Shown here piece by piece: positions 1 to 6,686 of a stretch of 12,934 bases of DNA. Positions within the stretch are counted from its first letter, which is position 1; the number at the start of each line of letters is the position of its first letter. The translations under genes were made by a program, and so were the position numbers. The stretch covers positions 1-12,934 of the forward strand of contig JAKAFQ010000056.1 in the NCBI GenBank assembly GCA_021817875.1. The letters run 5' to 3'. The notes under the pieces were generated by a model. The model saw only the letters and a list, made by a program, of their open reading frames with translations, made no database searches and was not told the origin of the DNA. This DNA comes from Pseudomonadota bacterium (GTDB lineage: Bacteria; Pseudomonadota; Gammaproteobacteria; Steroidobacterales; Steroidobacteraceae).

Positions 1-62
1 CGCTGAACATGGCGCCGGCGGCCAACATCGGCCACGTCTACACCATCCCGACCTCGTTCTGA
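1..62 (+). CDS. 3' end of an upstream gene, product unknown
   Basis: The frame starting at base 3 is open to a TGA at 60-62 and gives 19 C-terminal residues ending GHVYTIPTSF. The codons are GC-rich in the third position, as expected of a coding end in this genome, and a GC hairpin follows 12 bases after the stop. Too little remains to name the product. An ABC-transporter ATPase of the Wzt type would fit a polysaccharide locus, but that is a guess from context only. Confidence 0.55.
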   Translation, partial: LNMAPAANIGHVYTIPTSF

Positions 63-74
63 TCGAACGCAGAC

Positions 75-94
75 CGCGGGGCAAACGCCCCGCG
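75..94 (+). terminator. Strong GC hairpin after the upstream gene
   Basis: An 8-bp perfect stem (75-82 pairs with 87-94) with loop AAAC begins 12 bases after the stop codon at 60-62. No T tract follows, so it is not a classical intrinsic terminator. It could stabilise the 3' end of the upstream mRNA or act as a T-less terminator. Confidence 0.4.
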
Positions 95-110
95 CGGGAT
101 CACCTTCAAA

Positions 111-126
111 GGGAGCTGAGGCTCCC
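111..126 (+). promoter_or_regulatory. Small hairpin overlapping the putative ribosome binding site
   Basis: GGGAGC (111-116) pairs with GCTCCC (121-126) around the loop TGAG, followed by CATTTTGTT. It could be a short intrinsic terminator. However, the only Shine-Dalgarno-like bases for the next gene (GGGAG at 111-115, GAGG at 118-121) lie inside it, and the T run merges with the candidate TTG start at 131. It could equally hide the ribosome binding site. The role is inferred. Confidence 0.3.
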
Positions 127-130
127 CATT

Positions 131-751
131 TTGTTGCACAATTTGGCTATGCTCTCCCTTTCAGATCTGGCTGCTTGTGGCGAAGACGTTCGTGTATATC
201 CCGGCGCGAAAATAACCAGCCCTGAGCGCGTGCGCATGGGATCGCATGTGATCATCGACGATTTTGCGTTCCTTGGGCCACATGAGGAACTCACGATCGG
301 CAACTACATTCATTTGTCGTCTCATCTGTCGATCGTCGGGGGCGGAAAGGTCTACCTGAGCGACTTCTCGGGATATTCGACTGGCGTCCGGATTCTTTCG
401 GGAACCGATGAGTTCTCAGGTGCCGGATTGACCAACTCCACGATTCCGCCCGAGTTTCGCTGCGTTCAGCGCAGTAGCGTCTGGATCGGGCCGCACGTGG
501 CGATCGGCGCGAACGTCGTCATTCTTCCTGGGGTCTGCATCGGCGAAGGCGCTGCCGTGGTTCCCGGGAGCGTCGTCAACCGAGATCTTGCGCCCTGGGG
601 CCTCTATGGAGGTTGGCCGGCCCGCCGGATCAAGCCACGCCCGAAGGACGCCATCGTCGCTGCGGAGGGGGCGCTATTCGCGAAATACGGCGCGCCAAGT
701 GTGCAGTATCGACAACCGCCTGGATGCGTTGGCCTGAATCCGGAATTCTGA
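131..751 (+). CDS. Hexapeptide-repeat acyltransferase (WbbJ/maltose O-acetyltransferase-like)
   Basis: Predicted cytoplasmic O- or N-acyltransferase, probably using acetyl-CoA to acetylate a sugar of the glycan or its precursor. The 206-residue protein shows the degenerate hexapeptide pattern of a left-handed parallel beta-helix: residues ~20-75 (MGSHVIID, LTIGNYIHL) and again ~117-150 (VWIGPHVAIGANVVILPGV, then CIGEGAAVVPGS). It closes with YGGWPARRIKPR, the usual 'yaGxPAkxIkxR' ending of this family. Length is normal for the family. The start is uncertain: TTG at 131 has GAGG 9 bases upstream, whereas ATG at 149 has no obvious ribosome binding site but begins nearer the conserved region. 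The 3' end overlaps the next gene by 28 bp if that gene starts at 724, suggesting translational coupling. The acceptor sugar cannot be read from the sequence. Confidence 0.88.
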   Translation: MLHNLAMLSLSDLAACGEDVRVYPGAKITSPERVRMGSHVIIDDFAFLGPHEELTIGNYIHLSSHLSIVGGGKVYLSDFSGYSTGVRILSGTDEFSGAGLTNSTIPPEFRCVQRSSVWIGPHVAIGANVVILPGVCIGEGAAVVPGSVVNRDLAPWGLYGGWPARRIKPRPKDAIVAAEGALFAKYGAPSVQYRQPPGCVGLNPEF

Positions 752-1935
752 CGCTGTCAGTCTCCCGGCGCCGAAGCGTGGGAACCCGTCGCGGCCCCAC
801 GCTCGGGTGGCTGAGGGTGGCGCTCGCCTTCCTCGTGCTGGATCTTCACTATGGATTCTTCCGCGGCCACTTCCAGCATTGGATCGACGCCCGAATCGGT
901 CCCCTGGCATGGGTCAACGACGGAGCGCTGGCCGTCTTCGGCTTTTTCTCGATCTCGGGTTGGCTCGTGGCGGACATGTTGCTCAGTTCGCGTTATCCGC
1001 TGCGTGGGCCGCTTGACCTAGTGCGCTTTGTGCTGTCGCGGTGGGCACGCATCTATCCGCTTTATTGGATCGTGCTTGCCTTCTGGCTGGCCGCGATGCC
1101 CTGGTCTGGTTGGGCGACTGTTACTGCCAACGTTCTCCTTTGGCCGTTCGGCCTATGGGCATTTTTCTACGATCAGCAACGGTTCGGCCCGTTGTTCAAC
1201 CATCTGCTCCTGGTTCCAGCGTGGACGCTCGCCCTGGATCTCGTCCTGTACCCGATCGGAGCTTTGCTTGCCCCCGTTCGCGCCCGATGGGCCGTGCTTT
1301 GGTTGATCCTTGCTGTTCTTTGGTGGGCCGTTGGCGCGTGGTTGGCGCCCGCACATACTGGCCACGCTGCCTACATTTGGTGGCATTTTCGCTATTGGAC
1401 TGGAGCAGGGGCTGGCGTTTTGGCTTTTCTCCTTGGCCTCGCTCTGCGCAAGTTTGCCATGCATGTCCCCCGTCCGCCGTGGTCCGCGTGGCTGGCACTG
1501 GGCGTCGCCGTTTGGTGCAGCTTTCTTCCTCTAGGCCTCGGCTACTTTTCCGCGAGCCTCATTGCCATGACCGCGTACGCGTGGCTGACTCATTGGCTCG
1601 CAGCGCGAGGGCGCGGGTCGCGAGAGGCATTTCTGGGTAATTTCACGTATGCCCTTTACCTCGTCCACATACCGGTAATCGCGCATCTCAGCGCCATTAA
1701 TTCCCCACAGGTGCCCCTACTGGCAACGATTACTTCCATCGTCATTGCGATGATCTTGGCGCTCACGGTTGAACAGCCTTTGGAATTGTTGCGTCGGCGT
1801 TGGCTGACGCCGCGGCTGACGCAGACCGAGTCACGCAGCGGTTCGTGGGGCACGACGTGGCGAGTACTTGCAACTGCCGCCATGGTGGGTTCGACTGGCG
1901 GATATATCTGGATGGCCTGGCATTGGTTGCCTTGA
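724..1935 (+). CDS. Membrane acyltransferase 3 (OafA/YrhL-type)
   Basis: Predicted integral-membrane acyltransferase that adds acyl groups, typically acetyl, to surface polysaccharide at the cytoplasmic membrane. The 403-residue protein has about ten hydrophobic segments. It carries the family landmarks: an N-terminal LGWLRVALAFLVLDLHYGFF block with His42 (the conserved catalytic His position), GFFSISGWLV (~73-82), RWARIYPLYW (~106-115, the conserved R-x-x-R-I-x-P patch), NFTYALYLVHIPV (~306-318) and VEQPLE (~349-354). No SGNH domain follows, so this is the membrane-only form. The frame is open further upstream to 613, but that part overlaps the preceding acyltransferase and does not look like acyltransferase 3. 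ATG 724 gives a 28-bp overlap with that gene, and GTG 778 is an alternative. No clear Shine-Dalgarno is visible. Substrate unknown; acetylation of the glycan is inferred from context. Confidence 0.88.
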   Translation: MRWPESGILTLSVSRRRSVGTRRGPTLGWLRVALAFLVLDLHYGFFRGHFQHWIDARIGPLAWVNDGALAVFGFFSISGWLVADMLLSSRYPLRGPLDLVRFVLSRWARIYPLYWIVLAFWLAAMPWSGWATVTANVLLWPFGLWAFFYDQQRFGPLFNHLLLVPAWTLALDLVLYPIGALLAPVRARWAVLWLILAVLWWAVGAWLAPAHTGHAAYIWWHFRYWTGAGAGVLAFLLGLALRKFAMHVPRPPWSAWLALGVAVWCSFLPLGLGYFSASLIAMTAYAWLTHWLAARGRGSREAFLGNFTYALYLVHIPVIAHLSAINSPQVPLLATITSIVIAMILALTVEQPLELLRRRWLTPRLTQTESRSGSWGTTWRVLATAAMVGSTGGYIWMAWHWLP

Positions 1936-1982
1936 AATACCGCCAAAATCACAAATCGCACTTCATTGAGGCTGCCGTTTCC

Positions 1983-2942
1983 GTGTCTTCGCTTGAGATT
2001 CATGTGCCAATCAGTCCCACGCCGATGTTCCTGCGCCAGCTTTGGGCGCTCGCAACGAGTTTGAGGCGGTTTGGCGGTCAAGTCGGGCGCGCAGCGACTA
2101 TCACAGCATGGGTGAGCCCAGAGCAACCCGAACTGACGGATCTCAACAGCCTTCATGCGTGGGCGGAGCCGCTCGGCGTACGCTTTCGCTGGGTGGACCT
2201 TGCATTGTTCGAGCGCCACTGGTACTTCGGTACGGCGTTTGCCCGTTGGGCGGGCCCCTTTGCAGCGGACGTGGTGCTCATGCTCGACGCCGATGTGCTT
2301 GTGTGCAATAGTCTGGACGACATGGTGCAAGAGGTTGCCGCAGCACAGGCTGTGTCCGGCTTGCCGGCGCACATGTCGCCATTCTCGGAGGACGAGTGGC
2401 GCGCGCTGTTCGCAAGCGCCGGTCTGCCACCGCCCCAGATGGATTGCCGGCCCAGCGGAGCCGGATTCTTTGCCGATGCGCGTGACCAGCGCATGCCTCC
2501 GTATTTCAACCTCGGGGTGATCGCTGCGCCGCGCTCTGTGATGGCCACGCTGGGGCAGGGTCTCGTGGACGATCTGGAGCGGGTGAACGCCTTTTGTGAA
2601 ACGTACTACCGCTGCCAGGTCGCGATTCCGCTGGGCATCGCGCGTCATGGGCTAGGATGGCGCGCGCTCGACGTGCGCGACAACTTTCCGAACGATCCGG
2701 CCTTTGAGCGCGCCCATCCCGATGCGCTTTCCGGGATTCGCCTGCTGCACTATTTGCGCGAGAGCCGCGGCGTGCGGAAGAACGCGGATTTCAAGGACGC
2801 CCAGGCTTATCACGGTTTGCTCATGCGCCCCGATCTGGGCGGGGCGGAGGCGCTGCTGCAGCAGCGCCTCCGTGCGCTCGGGCAGTGCCCGCTAGATCGG
2901 CCGGCACCGCTCTGGGACAGATTGTTGCGGCGTCGAAGATAG
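1983..2942 (+). CDS. GT-A-type glycosyltransferase (GT8-like)
   Basis: Predicted soluble or peripheral nucleotide-sugar-dependent glycosyltransferase. The 319-residue protein has a hydrophobic strand ending in a DxD motif (VVLMLDADVLV, Asp102 and Asp104), which in GT-A enzymes binds the metal and sugar nucleotide. It also has PYFNLGVIA (~173-181), the 'FNxGV' signature of GT8-like enzymes, and a late His in LLHYL (~His256), which commonly completes the metal site. The start is not certain. GTG 1983 has GAGG at 1968-1971 and lies just before the conserved LEIHVPISPTP block. TTG 1932 would overlap the preceding stop as TTGA and would be coupled to it. The frame extends to 1800, but that part lies inside the acyltransferase gene. 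Donor and acceptor sugars cannot be inferred. Confidence 0.75.
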   Translation: MSSLEIHVPISPTPMFLRQLWALATSLRRFGGQVGRAATITAWVSPEQPELTDLNSLHAWAEPLGVRFRWVDLALFERHWYFGTAFARWAGPFAADVVLMLDADVLVCNSLDDMVQEVAAAQAVSGLPAHMSPFSEDEWRALFASAGLPPPQMDCRPSGAGFFADARDQRMPPYFNLGVIAAPRSVMATLGQGLVDDLERVNAFCETYYRCQVAIPLGIARHGLGWRALDVRDNFPNDPAFERAHPDALSGIRLLHYLRESRGVRKNADFKDAQAYHGLLMRPDLGGAEALLQQRLRALGQCPLDRPAPLWDRLLRRRR

Positions 2943-3076
2943 CGCGGGCAACCTTGTTGTCCGCCACATGCAGCCGGGGCGATGGGCAGCGGCGCTGTGG
3001 TCATCGATCCTGACGGCTGCGCTTACACTGTAAAGCCGAATTCGGCGCCAGAATTGCCCGGCGCCGCCGTATCCTC
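2943..3076. other. 134-bp gap with short inverted repeats
   Basis: This is the largest non-coding gap within the cluster. It holds TTACA-C-TGTAA (3023-3033), the perfect 12-bp palindrome GCCGAATTCGGC (3035-3046), and CGGCGCC/GGCGCCG arms (3043-3049 and 3060-3066, 10-nt loop) ending 10 bases before the next start codon. The last two share bases and cannot form together. No convincing -35/-10 pair was found. This could be an internal regulatory site or an mRNA structure limiting ribosome access. Confidence 0.35.
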
Positions 3077-4228
3077 ATGGCTTCATCTGCGACGATGCCT
3101 TCTGCTGCCACGCCGCCCGTGTGGGATTTCCCCTTTCAGAGACCCGCTCTACCGGCGCCGCAGGCTTGGCTTCGGTTCCTGGAAGTGCCGTACGCGCGGC
3201 ATTGGTTCAGTAACAACGGCAGCTTGGCAATGGCCTTGGAGGCGAGGCTAGCGGCGCGCTGCGACCGTCCCATCGCGCTCGCTTGCAACGGAACTGCAGC
3301 GATTACCGCTGCGCTGATGTCCCTCGACCAGCCCGGCGCGGTCCTCCTGCCGAGCTTCACTTTTCCGGCGACGCTTTCGGCTGTCCAGCAGGCAGGACGC
3401 ACGCCGGTGCTTGCCGATGTCGACGCGCGCAGTTGGGAACTCAGCGTCGACACAGTCGAGGCCGCGGTTCGCCGATCGCCCGTTCCGATTGCCGCAGTTC
3501 TGGGCGTCCGGACCTTTGGGCTTTGTCGCGATTGGACGGAGGTGCAGGCTTGGTGCGACGCCCGGGGCGTTCCGTTGATTCTCGACAGCGCAGCGGCCCT
3601 CGGCGGACGCCTCGCGGACGGGCGCCTAGTGGGCGTTCAGGGGCTGATGGAGACCTTCTCGCTGCATGCAACCAAGGTGTTTGCGGTGGGCGAGGGTGGA
3701 GCGATCGCTTGTGATCCCGATCGCCTGCCTGCCCTGCGCAGGGTCATGAACTTCGGGTTGGATGCGGGGGAGTTGGTGGGCGACGGGTTCAATGGCAAAG
3801 TGAGCGAATTTACCGCGGCGATTGGTCTTGCCCAGGACGTCGTCTTCGACGCACAGCTCGCTGCGCGCCGCGCGGCGGCGGCGCGCTACGCGGGGTTTTG
3901 GCAATCGCGTGCGCCGGCGTGGAGCATTCCTTGGGCGCCGGGCGATCCGCCGTGGCAGGCCTATCCGGTGGTGGCGCCCAGTGCCGATGCGGCCGACCGC
4001 TTCGAGGCGCGCGCGGCGGCGCGCGGCCTGCAGATCCGGCGCTATTACCGACCCGCGCTGCACACAGCGCCAAGCCAGGCGCGCCACGCGTACGGTCTCG
4101 CCCTGCCTGTAAGCGGTGATCTATCCGCGCGCATGGTATGTCTACCGATGTATTCCGACCTGTTCGAGAGCGAACATGGGGATCTGCTGAGTCGCGTGCA
4201 GGATGCTTTGCAGGCCGCGCGTTCCTGA
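3077..4228 (+). CDS. DegT/DnrJ/EryC1/StrS-family sugar aminotransferase
   Basis: Predicted PLP-dependent transaminase that converts a nucleotide-linked keto sugar to the amino sugar, commonly with glutamate as donor, in the cytoplasm. At 383 residues it has normal family length. Visible landmarks are CNGTAA (~70-75, phosphate-binding region), LPSFTFPAT (~91-99), LILDSAAALGG (~167-177, with Asp170 as the partner of the pyridine nitrogen) and FSLHATKVFAVGEGG (~194-208), whose Lys200 should form the Schiff base with PLP. All expected catalytic residues appear present. ATG 3077 is followed by an in-frame ATG at 3095; neither has a good Shine-Dalgarno. The stop at 4226-4228 directly abuts the next reading frame. 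It is the only sugar-nucleotide biosynthesis gene here, so the dehydratase or reductase that makes its substrate must lie elsewhere. The exact amino sugar cannot be assigned. Confidence 0.9.
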   Translation: MASSATMPSAATPPVWDFPFQRPALPAPQAWLRFLEVPYARHWFSNNGSLAMALEARLAARCDRPIALACNGTAAITAALMSLDQPGAVLLPSFTFPATLSAVQQAGRTPVLADVDARSWELSVDTVEAAVRRSPVPIAAVLGVRTFGLCRDWTEVQAWCDARGVPLILDSAAALGGRLADGRLVGVQGLMETFSLHATKVFAVGEGGAIACDPDRLPALRRVMNFGLDAGELVGDGFNGKVSEFTAAIGLAQDVVFDAQLAARRAAAARYAGFWQSRAPAWSIPWAPGDPPWQAYPVVAPSADAADRFEARAAARGLQIRRYYRPALHTAPSQARHAYGLALPVSGDLSARMVCLPMYSDLFESEHGDLLSRVQDALQAARS

Positions 4229-4237
4229 TTGCTCATT

Positions 4238-6649
4238 ATGCAAAATATCATCGGCCGCGACGGGAGCGATGCCACGTTGATTCTTGGCATGCACCGCAGC
4301 GGCACGTCACTGCTGGCCAGTCTGATCCAAGCACTAGGCGTCGATCTGGGCGACAAGCTGTTTCCAGGCGACGAACACAATCCGACCGGATATTTCGAGG
4401 ATCAAGACTGCGTGACGATCCATGAGCGCATGCTCGACGCGCTGGGCCAGATGCCCTGGCATGGCGAGACGGGCATGCAGCCCATGCCGCCAGCCTGGTG
4501 GAGGGCGCCCGACATGCAGCCGCTGGTCGGGCAACTCGAGCAATGGCTCGATCAGCGCTTGCAGCGGGGGCGTCCCTGGGGACTGAAGGATCCGCGCACC
4601 ACACGGTTCCTGCCAATGTGGCGCGAACTGCTTGAGCGGCGGGGTGTCCGCGCGCGGTTTCTCCTTGCCGTTCGCGATCCCGCAGAGGTTGCCGGATCGA
4701 TTGCGACGCGCGACGCTGCACCGGCTCGACGTATTCAGCAGACTTGGCTGCGCTTCAACATGGAGGCGCTGCTGCACGCTGGCGATGCCTTGGTCGGGGT
4801 GTTCGATTACGCAGACTGGTTTGCGGACGGCCTGAACGCTCTTCGTCGCCTTTCCGAGGCACTGGGCGTCCAGAGCGACGATGCTGTCCTGAGACGAAGC
4901 CTGGACGAGCGCCTGCGCCCGGATTTGCATCGCCAGCGGACTGAACAGCTGGAGGCGGAGCCCTGGGCGCGCCAAGCGTATGCCTTTCTTCGCGAAGCGA
5001 CCCGGAAATCTGCAGCCTATCGGCGCTGCGCAGCGGAATTGGAGTTCATGGATGCGCTCGTCCGTCGGGGCATATCGCCATCTGCGGGTGGGCCGTTGGA
5101 GGTCGTGCTCAGTAGCAGCTTGGGCGCCGCGCAGGCCATGGATCTTGCGCACGCGCTGACCGCTCGGGGTCGGCGGGTGACCATCGCGCTGAGCGACGCG
5201 GTCGAGAATCTGCCGCTGCTTCCCGACGTCGCCTGCGTGACGCGAACGTATGAAGGGCCTGACGTGGGCGGCTGGCGGCATACCCGAGCTGCGCATCTGG
5301 CGTGGCGTTGGCACCTTGCCCGCGACTATGCGGCGTGGCATGTCATCGGCGGCGATGGGCTGGCTGCCCATCTGATTGATGCCCGACGCCAAGGTTGGGG
5401 CGCGATCACACCGCAGGTCCATTACCGAGACATGCCGCGCTGGCTGCGCGATGATGGCTTGTTGCACTTTTTCGACGCGTTCGACGTTGAGGCCGCGTAT
5501 TTGGAGGCGCGAGTTCTCGCCGACGGCGCGCCGGGCGTCGTCGGCGAGGCCACCTTGATTCAGCGCCTGCGAGACGCGTTGCGCCCGCTCACTCCGCCCC
5601 GGAACTCCACACAGCTTGGCGCGAGCGCGCCATTGGTGAGCATTTGCATCACGCATTACAACCGCCCCGAGCTCCTTGCCGACTGCTTGCGCAGCGTTCA
5701 CGCCCAGACTTGGAGTCGGCTCGAAGTGGTGCTGGTCGACGATGGCAGCACGCGGCCCGAGGCCGTTGCGTTCCTCGACAGCCTCGAGGCGGAGTTCGTC
5801 TCTCGCCACTGGCGCCTCATCCGCCAGCCAAACACCTATCTGGGTGCCGCTCGCAACGTCGCAGCTCGGGCGGCCCAGGGCAAATACCTGTTCTTCCTCG
5901 ATGACGACAACCTATTGCACCCGGAAGGCGTAGCGAGAGCGGTGCAGGTGGCTGAACGCACCGGTGCAGACGTCGTTACCGCCTTGATGAATTTGTTCAG
6001 CGGCCCGGCCGGAACGCAGCCGAGATGGCCTTCTCTTCAATATCCGCAGACCGGACACGCGGCGCTGCTCGGACTGCTTGAGAACACGCTCGGCGACGCC
6101 AACGCCTTGGTGCGGCGCAGTTGCTGGGAAGAACTTGGCGGCTTCACCGAGGACCGCGGCCGCGGTGCGGAGGACTGGGAATTTTTCGCTAAGGCCATTC
6201 TTTCCGGACGAAGTTTGGAGTTGTGCTTGCTGCCGTGTTCTTGGTACCGCGTCGACGCGGCGAGCATGTCGCGGGCGGGCGACGCCTGGGCTGATTATCG
6301 GCGCGCGTTGCGTGCGTACGAAGCGCTGCTGCCCGCATCGATGGGCGAACTGCCGGCTTTCGCGGGTGCGGTTTGGCGCCGGCTCGCCGAGATTGAGCCA
6401 CTCATTGGCGAGAACGCCGCCTTGCGCACAGCCCTGAACCAATTGGGCGACTATGTGCAGCGATCCGAGACGGAAAAGGCGCACATGCAGACTCGAATTG
6501 CCTTGTACGAGGAAGCACTGGATCGTCTGCGCAGGGAATTTGTGTCGTCATCGTCCTGGCGTCTGACGGCGCCCATGCGTGCCATGGTGGATCAATACCG
6601 CAAGAGCAGGCATGCGGCGCTCGGCGTATTCCGGCGGTGGTTCTCTTGA
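4238..6649 (+). CDS. Sulfotransferase / GT4-N / GT2 fusion glycosyltransferase
   Basis: 803-residue multidomain enzyme of glycan assembly. Residues ~12-275 form a sulfotransferase module: the PAPS 5'-phosphosulfate loop GMHRSGTSLL (17-26), NPTGYFE (48-54), GLKDPRTTRF (115-124) and the 3'-phosphate motif VRDPAEVAGS (145-154). Residues ~287-450 resemble only the N-terminal Rossmann half of a GT4 enzyme (HYRDMPRWL, then VEAAYLEARVLADGA); the catalytic C-terminal half is absent. Residues ~465-690 form a GT2 domain: SICITHYNRPELL, LVDDGS (Asp501, Asp502), LGAARN, LFFLDDDN (555-557), DANALVRR and GFTEDRGRGAEDWEF (probable catalytic base near Glu645/Asp646). The tail has a coiled-coil-like stretch (~715-770) and SSSWRLTAPMR (771-781), a recurrent glycosyltransferase C-terminal motif. 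Probable roles are transfer of a sugar and sulfation of the glycan. ATG 4238 is preferred; an in-frame TTG at 4229 directly follows the previous stop. Confidence 0.9.
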   Translation: MQNIIGRDGSDATLILGMHRSGTSLLASLIQALGVDLGDKLFPGDEHNPTGYFEDQDCVTIHERMLDALGQMPWHGETGMQPMPPAWWRAPDMQPLVGQLEQWLDQRLQRGRPWGLKDPRTTRFLPMWRELLERRGVRARFLLAVRDPAEVAGSIATRDAAPARRIQQTWLRFNMEALLHAGDALVGVFDYADWFADGLNALRRLSEALGVQSDDAVLRRSLDERLRPDLHRQRTEQLEAEPWARQAYAFLREATRKSAAYRRCAAELEFMDALVRRGISPSAGGPLEVVLSSSLGAAQAMDLAHALTARGRRVTIALSDAVENLPLLPDVACVTRTYEGPDVGGWRHTRAAHLAWRWHLARDYAAWHVIGGDGLAAHLIDARRQGWGAITPQVHYRDMPRWLRDDGLLHFFDAFDVEAAYLEARVLADGAPGVVGEATLIQRLRDALRPLTPPRNSTQLGASAPLVSICITHYNRPELLADCLRSVHAQTWSRLEVVLVDDGSTRPEAVAFLDSLEAEFVSRHWRLIRQPNTYLGAARNVAARAAQGKYLFFLDDDNLLHPEGVARAVQVAERTGADVVTALMNLFSGPAGTQPRWPSLQYPQTGHAALLGLLENTLGDANALVRRSCWEELGGFTEDRGRGAEDWEFFAKAILSGRSLELCLLPCSWYRVDAASMSRAGDAWADYRRALRAYEALLPASMGELPAFAGAVWRRLAEIEPLIGENAALRTALNQLGDYVQRSETEKAHMQTRIALYEEALDRLRREFVSSSSWRLTAPMRAMVDQYRKSRHAALGVFRRWFS

Positions 6650-6686
6650 CAATGAATGCGGGCAACCGATCTGCGCGGTGAGCCGA

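Noticed and set aside
613..723. N-terminal extension of the acyltransferase 3 frame
   Set aside because: It overlaps the conserved C-terminus of the preceding beta-helix acyltransferase and is Arg/Gly/Ala-rich, unlike the family N-terminus; ATG 724 is preferred.
1800..1982. N-terminal extension of the first GT8-like frame
   Set aside because: Mostly inside the acyltransferase 3 gene and not GT-like; GTG 1983 sits just before the first conserved block. TTG 1932 remains possible.
1656..2648. 330-codon open frame on the minus strand
   Set aside because: It spans parts of two plus-strand genes with clear family motifs, and its composition (His, Arg, Gln, Cys) looks non-coding.
2943..3076. Promoter for the aminotransferase gene
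   Set aside because: TACACT at 3024-3029 resembles a -10 box, but no acceptable -35 lies 15-19 bases upstream, so it is not called.
4334..5809. 491-codon open frame on the minus strand
   Set aside because: It lies opposite the sulfotransferase/GT2 fusion, whose motifs are unambiguous. Its translation is Arg/Gln/Ala/His-rich with no recognisable domain, typical of the antisense of GC-rich genes.
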